NCBI GenBank assembly: GCA_003611875.1
Contig: RAYY01000014.1
Coordinates: forward strand, 37,364-101,363
From: a bacterium D16-56
GTDB taxonomy: Bacteria > Bacillota > Clostridia > Lachnospirales > Lachnospiraceae
DNA length: 64,000 bases
Direction of reading: 5' to 3'
The translations under genes were made by a program, and so were the position numbers. The notes under the pieces were generated by a model that did no database searches, was not told the DNA's origin, and was given only the letters and a program-made list of their open reading frames with translations. Shown here piece by piece: positions 34,870 to 42,760 of this stretch (positions within the stretch are counted from its first letter, which is position 1; each line of letters begins with the position of its first letter).

Positions 34870-35694
34870 CTAAAAATCAGACCGGCTGCTAAACTCCCGC
34901 CACTTATCATACTCATTCTTACGGTTATCCAAAACTGCGCCTGCCACCTTCACCGCATCCCTTCCTAACAGCAGCCGCAGCGGCGTATCCTCAGCCTCTA
35001 TGGCCTCTATGATCAGTCCGGCGCCCTTGTCCGGGTCCCCCGGCTGGGTTCCGTGGGTCTTATCATTCTCAATCCGTCTGGTTCCCGCCGTCTCCCCGTA
35101 ATCGCCGATGGCGGTCTTTGACTGGGTAAGGGAGCGTCCGGCAAAATCCGTGCGGAAAGCTCCCGGTTCTACAATCATAACCTTAATCCCCAGAGGCGCC
35201 GTCTCCAGGTAAAGTCCCTCTGTCATTCCCTCCAGCGCGCATTTAGAAGCCGCGTAATAACCGGACCCAGGCGCCGTGCGGAGGGCGGCAATGGACGAAA
35301 TATTAATGACGGCCCCGCTTTTTTTCGCCCTCATATCCGGAAGCACGGCTTTGATCAGGTTCACGGGCCCCCAGAAATTGGTGTCAAACAGACGCCTGGC
35401 ATCCTCCGGATCGCCCTCCTCAACCGCTGCCCGGTATCCATAGCCCGCATTATTGACCAGCACGTCAATCCCGCCAAACCTCTCTTTTGCCGCCTTAACC
35501 GCCTCCGCGACCGAACAAAGATCCGTCACGTCAAGGCGGACGGTCAGGGCCGTCTGCGGAAAGTCCTTCTCAAACTCCTCCAGTTTCTTTGTATCCCTTG
35601 CTGTTACCACCACGTTATCGCCTTTTTGCAGCGCCGCTTTGGCAAGACTTCTCCCAAGACCGGTGGAACAGCCTGTAATCAGCCATGTTTTCAT
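34870..35694 (-). CDS. Short-chain dehydrogenase/reductase
   Basis: A 274-residue classical SDR. ATG 35694 (MKTWLITGCSTGLGRSLAKA) follows AAGGGGAG. The Rossmann motif TGCSTGLG, NNAGYGYR, catalytic Ser in INISSIAA and YYAASKCALEG (Tyr-x3-Lys) are all present. NAD(P)H oxidoreductase of unknown substrate, in the promoter D operon between a flavin reductase and an AKR. Confidence 0.9.
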   Translation of the reverse strand: MKTWLITGCSTGLGRSLAKAALQKGDNVVVTARDTKKLEEFEKDFPQTALTVRLDVTDLCSVAEAVKAAKERFGGIDVLVNNAGYGYRAAVEEGDPEDARRLFDTNFWGPVNLIKAVLPDMRAKKSGAVINISSIAALRTAPGSGYYAASKCALEGMTEGLYLETAPLGIKVMIVEPGAFRTDFAGRSLTQSKTAIGDYGETAGTRRIENDKTHGTQPGDPDKGAGLIIEAIEAEDTPLRLLLGRDAVKVAGAVLDNRKNEYDKWREFSSRSDF

Positions 35695-35711
35695 TGATTG
35701 TTCTCCCCTTT

Positions 35712-36344
35712 CTAACGGTGGAAGCTGGTAAAGATCGTCTGTTCTTTCTGGGGAAGGCCCAATTTTTCCTTGCCCATCCGGATACTCTTCATGAGAAACG
35801 CCATATTGCGTCCCAGCGTCCGCATGGTCTGCATGCCCTCCTCGTCCTTTAAAACCTCCTCCGGAGTCCCGCCATGCACCATATTCCAGTACTGGCTGCT
35901 CGCCACCGGCATGCCGCACATGGTAAAGTATTTATTCAGCATGTCAAAAGTGGCCGTATTGCCTCCACGCCGACAGGATACCACCGCCGCGCCTACTTTC
36001 ATGGTCTTGTCAATATTCAGGGTGCTGAAGAACAGACGGTCCATAAAAGATACGGCCCCGCCTGCCGGAGAAGCGAAATAAACCGGGGAGCCGATGACAA
36101 AGGCGTCCGCTTCCGCCAGCTTGGGGGCAATCTCGTTGACGATATCGTTAAATACGCACTTGCCTCCCTGCTCCCCCTCACTGTGGCATTTCCGGCAGGC
36201 AATACAGCCCCGGATGTCTTTATTCCCCACATGGACGATCTCCGCCTCAATCCCCTCTGCCTCCAAGGTCTTCGCCAGCTCCGTCAGCGCCGTGTAAGTA
36301 CATCCATTTCTCCTTGGGCTTCCGTTTACAAGTAATGCTTTCAT
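35712..36344 (-). CDS. Flavodoxin-fold NAD(P)H:FMN oxidoreductase with Cys cluster
   Basis: A 210-residue protein. ATG 36344 (MKALLVNGSPRRNGCTYTAL) follows AGGAGG. It is an iron-sulfur-flavoprotein/NADPH-FMN-reductase type: phosphate loop GSPRRNGCTYTA, Cys pattern GCIACRKCHSEGEQGGKCVF and VIGSPVYFASPAGGAVSFMDR. The compact CxxCxxC...C pattern suggests a 4Fe-4S cluster as in iron-sulfur flavoproteins. First gene behind promoter D. Confidence 0.85.
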   Translation of the reverse strand: MKALLVNGSPRRNGCTYTALTELAKTLEAEGIEAEIVHVGNKDIRGCIACRKCHSEGEQGGKCVFNDIVNEIAPKLAEADAFVIGSPVYFASPAGGAVSFMDRLFFSTLNIDKTMKVGAAVVSCRRGGNTATFDMLNKYFTMCGMPVASSQYWNMVHGGTPEEVLKDEEGMQTMRTLGRNMAFLMKSIRMGKEKLGLPQKEQTIFTSFHR

Positions 36345-36376
36345 AATTAAATTCCTCCTCTTTTTCATCTGTCTTT

Positions 36377-36432
36377 ATTATAAAGGATACTTATGATCCG
36401 CAGAAGTCACCATTCGTTATCCAGTATATACC
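36377..36432 (-). promoter_or_regulatory. Cargo promoter D (shared activator box)
   Basis: Minus-10 TATAAT (36377-36382), 19 bases, GACTTCT (36402-36408), then ACTGGATAACGAA and GGTAT (36428-36432). It drives the six-gene redox operon down to 30978. Confidence 0.7.
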
Positions 36433-36488
36433 TTGCGGTATAAACCACGGGGCTCCTATTGCGGCAATCATGCGAAAACAGCCGTTTT

Positions 36489-37670
36489 TCAGCAGTCCTC
36501 CCCATAACACTCCTGGAATATTCTAAGGATTTCCTCTTGTGTCAATCTTGTGCAGCTTCCGGAAACCATGGCACTGGAATCGGCAATGGCTCTTAAGTCC
36601 GTATTCTCATCAACTCCCAATTCCCTCAAGTCTGTCGGCAACCCAATCTCCCGGATAAAATCCGCCAGCCCGTCAATTCCGGCACAGGCAATTTCTTCCT
36701 CCGTCTTTTCCCCAGGCGTAATCCCCCACACTTCCACAGCGAACCGCTTAAACTTCGCCAGCCCGCTCGTATAAATGTGGCGGCAGTACACAGGCAGCAG
36801 CACCGCCAGCCCGGCGCCGTGACTGCATCCCGTGTACGCCTCAAGCTGATACGCCATCTGACGGCACTGGAAATGGTCGGGCTTTCCCAGTCTGATGATT
36901 CGGTTTTCCGCCATTGCCCCAGCCCACATCAGATTGCCTCTGGCCGTATAGTCCTCCGGATTCCTGACTGCTCTGCGAAGACTGCGGATCACGTTTTTCA
37001 TAAGAGCCACGGCAAGGTCGTCCGAAACATTGTCCTCATCCGGCCCACCAAGATAGCTCTCCATGATATGGGAAAGGACGGCAAATCCGTTGCATATCAT
37101 CTGGAATTGGGGAATGCTGTAAGTATAAACCGGGTCCATGAGGGCGAACTTCGGATTACATTTAGGATAGTCCCGCCCGGTCTTCACCATCAACGCTTCA
37201 TTGGTAATGACTGATCTTCCATTGCATTCGCTTCCACTTCCCGCCGCCGTAGCCACCACCCCAAGAGGCAAAGGCTCAAAGTCAAAGATTCCGGGCCTTG
37301 CCCAGAAGTTTTCCCATAGGTTCCCCTCATACCGGACAGTCATGGAGATTGCTTTGCAGCAGTCCATCACCGAACCGCCGCCGACAGCAAGGATCAGCCC
37401 CACATGATGTTTTCTGGCAACTTCCGCTCCTTCCAGGACTTTGGCATAGGTGACATTGGCCATTATGCCTGGAAACTCCACAATCTCTTTTCCCGCCCCA
37501 TTTAAAATGGCAGTCACTTCATCATAGACCCCGTTCTTTTTGACCGAACCGCCTCCATAGGCAAGCATGACCGTATCCCCGTATCCCTTTGTGAGACAGG
37601 CCAGGTATTCTTTCACACAGCCTCTCCCGAAAAATACCTTTGTCCCGTTTTCAAAAATAAAATTGTTCAC
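36489..37670 (-). CDS. Iron-ADH-family protein with degenerate metal site
   Basis: A 393-residue protein of the iron-containing alcohol dehydrogenase family (YqhD/BDH group): FGRGCVKEYL, nucleotide-binding GGGSVKKNG and AVGGGSVMDCCKAIS, ARGNLMWAGAMAENRI, and SHGAGLAVLLP. Alignment by eye with the family pattern GxADxxxHxxE shows GFAVLSHIMES: the metal-ligand Asp is Ala. In HxIEHELS the ligand His is Tyr (RQMAYQLE). Two of four usual ligands are therefore missing, so it may be metal-free, altered or inactive. It has its own promoter, C, and a terminator precedes it. Confidence 0.82.
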   Translation of the reverse strand: MNNFIFENGTKVFFGRGCVKEYLACLTKGYGDTVMLAYGGGSVKKNGVYDEVTAILNGAGKEIVEFPGIMANVTYAKVLEGAEVARKHHVGLILAVGGGSVMDCCKAISMTVRYEGNLWENFWARPGIFDFEPLPLGVVATAAGSGSECNGRSVITNEALMVKTGRDYPKCNPKFALMDPVYTYSIPQFQMICNGFAVLSHIMESYLGGPDEDNVSDDLAVALMKNVIRSLRRAVRNPEDYTARGNLMWAGAMAENRIIRLGKPDHFQCRQMAYQLEAYTGCSHGAGLAVLLPVYCRHIYTSGLAKFKRFAVEVWGITPGEKTEEEIACAGIDGLADFIREIGLPTDLRELGVDENTDLRAIADSSAMVSGSCTRLTQEEILRIFQECYGEDC

Positions 37671-37717
37671 CCTTCACCATTCCTTCCTGTTATTGCGTCC
37701 CCATTACCTATGTATCA

Positions 37718-37774
37718 ATTATAAATAAGGCGGACCCTGAGGAGAAGTCTCCCTTTGTTCATCAGCTGATACCC
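37718..37774 (-). promoter_or_regulatory. Cargo promoter C (shared activator box)
   Basis: Minus-10 TATAAT (37718-37723), 19 bases, GACTTCT (37743-37749), then CTGATGAACAAA and GGGTAT (37769-37774). It drives the iron-ADH-family gene and lies just behind the LysR gene that is the best regulator candidate. Confidence 0.72.
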
Positions 37775-37806
37775 AATGGTTATAACTTGATTCAGAAAAT
37801 CCGGAC

Positions 37807-37842
37807 AAAAAAAGAACCAAAATACCTTTCGGTATTCGGTTC
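37807..37842 (-). terminator. Rho-independent terminator after LysR gene
   Basis: Minus-strand GAACCGAATACC (37831-37842) pairs with GGTATTTTGGTTC (37814-37826), followed by seven T. It separates the LysR gene from promoter C. Confidence 0.75.
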
Positions 37843-37940
37843 CTTTCCTGATCATTTTTTATTTGCTTAATCCATTCCCCCTGCATTCAGCTCAGAGATG
37901 AATGCCTCCGTTCCCGGCCGTACTGTAAAGCAGACACAAA

Positions 37941-38831
37941 TTACTGTACCGCCGCCTTCACTGCCTCCAGAAACTGTTTCACAATCCCGGAAGGCTGGGG
38001 AGCATGGAGCAGGCCGAAGGGAATGCTGTGTTCCCAGTCCACCGGGATCACCTTCAAAAGCGGATGTACGCTGGCCCATCCCGGTATGGCAAGCAGAACG
38101 TCATTGCTGTTCTCACATCGGTTAAAAGCCTCCATACTGTAAAAATCAAAGTCCACAATATGGATCCGGCTGTGGTTCTGCCAGATGTCGTCCCGAAGCC
38201 GGTCCACATAATGGCTCCAATCCCGGCGCATAAGCATCAGGTTTTCCCCATACAGGTCTTCCGGCTTAAGCCTGTCCTTTTCCGCAAGCCTGTGGTGAAT
38301 GGAAACCGCGCAGCAAAAGGGCTCACGGGACAGCTCCAATCCCGCGCAGCGCCGCAGCTCCAGCATGGTTTCGTCAAAAATCCCTCCCACCACATCAATG
38401 TTCTTTCCTAAATTTCCCAGGATCTCCCTGGCGTTTTCCGGCGTATTCTCAAACGGAATGATCTGGAATTTCATGTCCGGACAATGGGTCTGTATCTTAG
38501 GCCACAGCTGCATAAGAAGCTGGGCCGGCGTCATGGGGGAACTGCCGATCCGGATCACCTTGGTATCCTCCTGCATGGCGTTCTTCGCTCTTGTGACAGA
38601 ATCCCGGCAATACTGAATCACATATTTCGTATCCTGATACAAGGATTTTCCTGCTTTTGTCAAAATCAGCCCCCTGTGAGTCCTCTCAAATAATTTGACG
38701 CCAAGAGAGGCCTCCAGAAGGTTGATCTGTTTGATGACCGCAGTAGGGGTAATATAGGATTCCTCGGCAGCTTTGTTAAAGCTGCCTGCGTCCGCCACAT
38801 GGAGAAATGTGTCCAGCTGTGGATTATACAT
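37941..38831 (-). CDS. LysR-family regulator (candidate regulator of cargo promoters A-E)
   Basis: A 296-residue LTTR. Start M at 38831 (MYNPQLDTFLHVADAGSFNK) fits the family's N-terminus and has GGAG 10 bases upstream; the longer frame has no support. The HTH is AEESYITPTAVIKQINLLEASLG, followed by an effector-binding domain (VIRIGSSPMTPAQLLM onward). It is transcribed towards, and ends directly before, promoter C. Its own promoter region holds the phased repeats of site 3. By position it could activate the shared cargo promoters. Confidence 0.88.
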   Translation of the reverse strand: MYNPQLDTFLHVADAGSFNKAAEESYITPTAVIKQINLLEASLGVKLFERTHRGLILTKAGKSLYQDTKYVIQYCRDSVTRAKNAMQEDTKVIRIGSSPMTPAQLLMQLWPKIQTHCPDMKFQIIPFENTPENAREILGNLGKNIDVVGGIFDETMLELRRCAGLELSREPFCCAVSIHHRLAEKDRLKPEDLYGENLMLMRRDWSHYVDRLRDDIWQNHSRIHIVDFDFYSMEAFNRCENSNDVLLAIPGWASVHPLLKVIPVDWEHSIPFGLLHAPQPSGIVKQFLEAVKAAVQ

Positions 38832-38899
38832 AAGGCAGGCACTCCTTTGCATTCTTGATCTTTCAGCAGTATTAATAAGAAACAGTTTACCAGATATTC

Positions 38900-38943
38900 C
38901 TAACAAATGTCTAACAATTTGATAAACTATTTCTAAACTCCGA
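38900..38943 (-). promoter_or_regulatory. 11-bp phased direct repeats, site 3 (LysR promoter)
   Basis: Plus-strand CTAACAAATGT, CTAACAATTTG, ATAAACTATTT and CTAAACTCCGA, four exact 11-base units upstream of the LysR start. The clearest copy of this motif in the window. Confidence 0.6.
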
Positions 38944-38950
38944 AAATTTT

Positions 38951-39727
38951 TCACCCCCTATGCTGATTGTTTGCCTCCACAATCTCCGTCAGGCGGATGA
39001 ATTCGTTATGATAACGTTTGTCCGGATTCTTTTCCGGAATGGTCAGCCGGATAGCATTCTTTGGACAGTGGTGGATACATGCCATGCATACCTGGCAGTT
39101 TTCTCCCGTATTCACAGCTTTCTGATTCTCCACACGGATACAGCCCCCGGGACAGACTCTGGTACAGACCCCGCAGCCGATACAATCCCCGGTCACCTCA
39201 TAAAGATTTTTCCAGAGTTTTTCCGGTTCTCCTGCTGTTCTCTCTATAAAAGCCCTGTGCCATCCCCGGTCCTCCTCCGTTGCCGGCTGTATCAAGCGCT
39301 TCCTGGCGGCAATATCCCTCCGGATGGCCTCTATGTGTTCCTCCACCTTCTTCTCCGGATTGATGGCCAGCTGCTCCTCCATGTCAAACCCCGGCAGATA
39401 ATTATCCACCATCATAATGGTGTTGATATAATCCGCTTGTCTTTGGCAGGAATCCAAAAACTCTTTGGCAAGCTCCGCCCCTCCCCCATGCCTCTTTCCA
39501 TAAGTCAATACCAAGTAAAAATACTCCGTCCGAAACACGGCCCTCCTCAAAAATTCCTTCACCATGGCAGGCATCTCATGGCCGTACAGGGGGCAGACCA
39601 CCCCAATGGTATCCCCTTCAAAAACCAGTTCCTCCTCATGGATTGCCTGGGGAATACTGATTCGTTTTTCCTCTAACTGCTTTGCCACATACAGGCTGTT
39701 GCCTGTACCCGTAAAATAAAATACCAT
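38951..39727 (-). CDS. EFR1-type flavodoxin-ferredoxin protein
   Basis: A 258-residue protein: N-terminal flavodoxin-like domain (VFYFTGTGNSLYVAKQL; VCPLYGHEMPAMVKEFL) and a C-terminal pair of 4Fe-4S motifs (CIGCGVCTRVCPGGC and CQVCMACIHHCPKNA). This matches EFR1-family ferrodoxins, cytoplasmic electron carriers joining flavin and iron-sulfur centres. It is read from promoter F, divergent from the plus-strand LysR gene. Confidence 0.9.
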   Translation of the reverse strand: MVFYFTGTGNSLYVAKQLEEKRISIPQAIHEEELVFEGDTIGVVCPLYGHEMPAMVKEFLRRAVFRTEYFYLVLTYGKRHGGGAELAKEFLDSCQRQADYINTIMMVDNYLPGFDMEEQLAINPEKKVEEHIEAIRRDIAARKRLIQPATEEDRGWHRAFIERTAGEPEKLWKNLYEVTGDCIGCGVCTRVCPGGCIRVENQKAVNTGENCQVCMACIHHCPKNAIRLTIPEKNPDKRYHNEFIRLTEIVEANNQHRG

Positions 39728-39869
39728 ATCCTTCTCCCTCCTATATCTGTCAATAAATTCTCACGCCCCAAAGCCCCTTTGCTATTGAAAATCTTGTCCC
39801 TTTCTGCTATGATCATAACTGATACTTTGATTCGTTGCTCTCATACCATTTTCCTTTGCCTCTGTTGGT

Positions 39870-39901
39870 ATTATAACGGATATTTCCAATAAAGTACAAT
39901 G
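39870..39901 (-). promoter_or_regulatory. Promoter F, shared with promoter G
   Basis: Minus-35 TTGTAC (39894-39899), 18-bp spacer, minus-10 TATAAT (39870-39875). CATTGTACTTTA is identical in promoter G at 42563. It lies in the intergenic region of the divergent LysR gene. Confidence 0.65.
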
Positions 39902-39950
39902 TCGATAAGGAATACAATTATAAATTCTATTTATACTGAAAGGACCTGCC

Positions 39951-40790
39951 ATGATCGAACTCTATGAACTTCGGCAGTTCCTGGCCTTCGCAAAGGCCGG
40001 AACACTGTCGGAAGCCTCCGAAACGCTCCATCTCTCCCAACCCGCCTTAAGCCGCAATATGAAAAAGCTGGAGGAAGATTTGGGCATCGCCCTCTTTCTG
40101 CGCCAGAAAAACAGGCTGGAACTGAATGAAAACGGAATGTATGTGCTGGAGCTTACAAAGAAACTTCTGGAAGACGCGGATCTGCTGGTGGCAAAGGCCA
40201 GAGACTATGACAGAAGGAACCGCACCATCACTCTGGGTCTGTGCGCTCCCGCCCCGGCCTGGCTCCTTACACCGCTGATCTCCAACCTTTATCCCCATAT
40301 GACCCTGCAGACCGAACTGAAGGACGAAGAGCGGCTGTTAAAAGACCTGGAAAATCACGTGTACCATCTGGCAGTGGTCCATAGACAGCCTAAGGACGGC
40401 CTCTATTATGTAAAAGAATGCGGCAGGGAGAAGCTCTCCTTCTCCCTGCCCAAAGGCCACAAGTACGCCAGGCGAAAGAGCCTGTCCTTTCAGGAGATGA
40501 ACGGAGAAAATATGCTCCTCATGTCTGACATCGGTTTCTGGGACCTTCTCCACAGGGAAAAAATGCCGGATTCCCGTTTTCTCACCCAGTATGACCGTTT
40601 CAGTTTCAACGAACTGGTGGAGTCTTCCACCCTGCCTTCCTTTATCACGGATCTCTCGGAAAAATACATTGAAACAGCCTCCGGCCGTGTGACAGTCCCC
40701 ATCTCAGACGAGGAGGCATCCGTGACCTATTATCTTGTGTGCAGGAATGATAAAAAGAAAGAATTCTCGGCGCTGTTCGCCTCGCTGTAG
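39951..40790 (+). CDS. LysR-family regulator (divergent)
   Basis: A 279-residue LTTR on the plus strand. ATG 39951 follows AAAGGACC. The N-terminal HTH is MIELYELRQFLAFAKAGTLS ... LHLSQPALSRNMKKLEEDLG; the effector domain follows from residue ~90. It is divergent from the EFR1 gene and shares its promoter region, the classical LTTR arrangement. The CATTGTACTTTA element between them recurs in front of the aldo-keto reductase pair at 42.5 kb, so both are likely targets. Confidence 0.9.
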   Translation: MIELYELRQFLAFAKAGTLSEASETLHLSQPALSRNMKKLEEDLGIALFLRQKNRLELNENGMYVLELTKKLLEDADLLVAKARDYDRRNRTITLGLCAPAPAWLLTPLISNLYPHMTLQTELKDEERLLKDLENHVYHLAVVHRQPKDGLYYVKECGREKLSFSLPKGHKYARRKSLSFQEMNGENMLLMSDIGFWDLLHREKMPDSRFLTQYDRFSFNELVESSTLPSFITDLSEKYIETASGRVTVPISDEEASVTYYLVCRNDKKKEFSALFASL

Positions 40791-40810
40791 GATTTACTCC
40801 GGCAATTTTC

Positions 40811-41659
40811 TCATTCCTCTTCAAACCTGCATTTTGTCGTTGCCATTCTCTCCAGGGACTCCGCCGTCACCTGATAGAACGGCCTGTGTTTGTTGACGCC
40901 GGCAATCTGTTCCATCTCCTCCTTCAGGAGCGCGAAATCAAACAGATTCCCGTTTTCCTCTATATGTTCCTTAGACCTGCTGCCCGGAACCGCTCCCAGT
41001 CCCATCTGAATATGCCACCGCAGGATAATCTGGGCCGGCGACTTTTTGTACTTGTCAGCCAGCGCCAGAAACACCGGGTCCCCAAGCATATCCGCGTTGC
41101 CATGCCCTAAGGGAAACCAGGACTGCAGCACAATGCCGTTTTCGTCAAGAAAAGGCTTCACCTGCTCCGCCGGATAGTACGGGTGGCATTCCGCCTGCAT
41201 GACCATGGGCCTTACCTCACACTGTTCCAGGATTTCTTCTATCTTTTCCACAGGAAAGTTTGACAGGCCGATGGCTCTCAATTTGCCCTCCCTGTAAGCT
41301 TTCTCCAGCATTTTGTAGGCATACCCGTAGTTGTTCACCGGATGGTGCAGGATCATCAGGTCAATATAATCCACCTGGAGTCTCTTTAGTGTGTCGTCAA
41401 TGGCATGATCATTCTCATACAACGTCGGTCCCAGTTTCGTCTCCAGAAAATATTCCTCCCGTTTCCGTCCCGATCTCTTTAAGCCCTCCCCCACTTCCGC
41501 CTCGTTGCCGTAGCGGTTGGCCGTATCAATCAGGTCATAACCGTGGTTTAAGGCAAACGCCACATTCTCCACAATCTGGCTGCCGGTCTGGCCAATGGTC
41601 CCAAAGCCCAGCCGGGGCATTGTGACCCCGTTGTTTAAAACAATGCCTGTATCAGTCAT
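40811..41659 (-). CDS. Aldo-keto reductase
   Basis: A 282-residue AKR starting at ATG 41659 (MTDTGIVLNNGVTMPRLGFG), which overlaps the stop of the upstream AKR gene by 8 bases. Tetrad: LIDTANRYGNE, ETKLGP, LHHPVNN; cofactor loop VPGSRSKEHIEEN. The second gene of the two-gene operon behind promoter G, converging with the LysR gene. Confidence 0.88.
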   Translation of the reverse strand: MTDTGIVLNNGVTMPRLGFGTIGQTGSQIVENVAFALNHGYDLIDTANRYGNEAEVGEGLKRSGRKREEYFLETKLGPTLYENDHAIDDTLKRLQVDYIDLMILHHPVNNYGYAYKMLEKAYREGKLRAIGLSNFPVEKIEEILEQCEVRPMVMQAECHPYYPAEQVKPFLDENGIVLQSWFPLGHGNADMLGDPVFLALADKYKKSPAQIILRWHIQMGLGAVPGSRSKEHIEENGNLFDFALLKEEMEQIAGVNKHRPFYQVTAESLERMATTKCRFEEE

Positions 41660-42521
41660 GGATCTTCCTCCCATTGCACATACGGACAAACTCCGGATCA
41701 AAATGTTTCACCGCCGTACCCACATATCCCATGTCCAGAGAAGAGATTCGCTCCATCTCCTCTTTACTCAAGGTAAAATCCCAGATGTCGAAGTTCTCCT
41801 CTATGCGCTCCTTATGGGTGGACTTGGGGATGACCACCACGCCTCTCTGCACATTCCACCGCAGGATTACCTGTCCTATGGTCTTCCCATGTGTTGCCGC
41901 GATTTCTTTTAACATCTCATTTTCAAAGGGCTTATAGCGCCCTCCCCCAAGAGGCGCCCAGGCTTCCGGCACCACGTCATAGTAAGCCATGGTCTCCAAA
42001 GCCTTCTCCTGGGTGTAATAAGGGTGCAGCTCCACCTGGTTGACCATGGGCCTGATCTTCACGGTCTCGCAGAAGTTGGTCAGCACGTGGGGATAAAAAT
42101 TGGACACTCCAATAGCCTTTAATTTGCCCTCCCTGTAAGCATCCTCCATGGCCCTCCAGGCGCTGAAATAATCCTTCATGGCCTGGTGCAGAAGATAGAG
42201 ATCTAAGTATTCCAGCCCTGACTTTTCCAAAGAAGCTTCAATAGCCCTTTTGGCCGTCTCATAATTTTCCATATCCTGCACCCACATCTTGGAAGTAATA
42301 AAGAGCTCTTCCCTGGTACAGATTCCTTCCGCGATAGCATCACGGACCGCTTCTCCCACGGCGTCCTCGTTGGTGTAGGAGGCCGCCGTGTCAATCAGGC
42401 GGTATCCGGCACGGATGGCATCCAGCACCGAACTCCTGCATTCCTCCTTATCCCGCACCTGAAACACACCGAACCCTTCCATAGGCATTTTTACTTTATT
42501 CGTTAATGTGACAAATTCCAT
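41652..42521 (-). CDS. Aldo-keto reductase
   Basis: A 289-residue AKR (MEFVTLTNKVKMPMEGFGVF). Tetrad: LIDTAASYTNE, TSKMWVQ, LLHQAMK; cofactor loop IPKSTHKERIEEN. The C-terminus EFVRMCNGRKIHD is the one echoed by the relic at 30.9 kb. Closest paralogue in the window is the AKR at 31937. First gene behind promoter G. Confidence 0.88.
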   Translation of the reverse strand: MEFVTLTNKVKMPMEGFGVFQVRDKEECRSSVLDAIRAGYRLIDTAASYTNEDAVGEAVRDAIAEGICTREELFITSKMWVQDMENYETAKRAIEASLEKSGLEYLDLYLLHQAMKDYFSAWRAMEDAYREGKLKAIGVSNFYPHVLTNFCETVKIRPMVNQVELHPYYTQEKALETMAYYDVVPEAWAPLGGGRYKPFENEMLKEIAATHGKTIGQVILRWNVQRGVVVIPKSTHKERIEENFDIWDFTLSKEEMERISSLDMGYVGTAVKHFDPEFVRMCNGRKIHD

Positions 42522-42562
42522 TCCTATTCCCCTCTCTTTTTGTTATTTTCTGTATGGGCATG

Positions 42563-42594
42563 ATTATAAAGCACATTTTCCCTAAAGTACAATG
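42563..42594 (-). promoter_or_regulatory. Promoter G, shared with promoter F
   Basis: Minus-35 TTGTAC (42587-42592), 18-bp spacer, minus-10 TATAAT (42563-42568) with the same CATTGTACTTTA block as promoter F. It drives the AKR pair. Confidence 0.65.
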
Positions 42595-42760
42595 CCCTTT
42601 CTGCAATCTGCTATCATTTTAATTTATAGCGGCACATTTCTATGAATCCTGACTGCCCGCGGAAACCAGCCATCTGTCCCCCAGTCATATACACTTCCAG
42701 AGAAAAGGTGCCTGCATACTGCTCACAAGAAACGTCCGGATACAGTTAACATCATAACAT

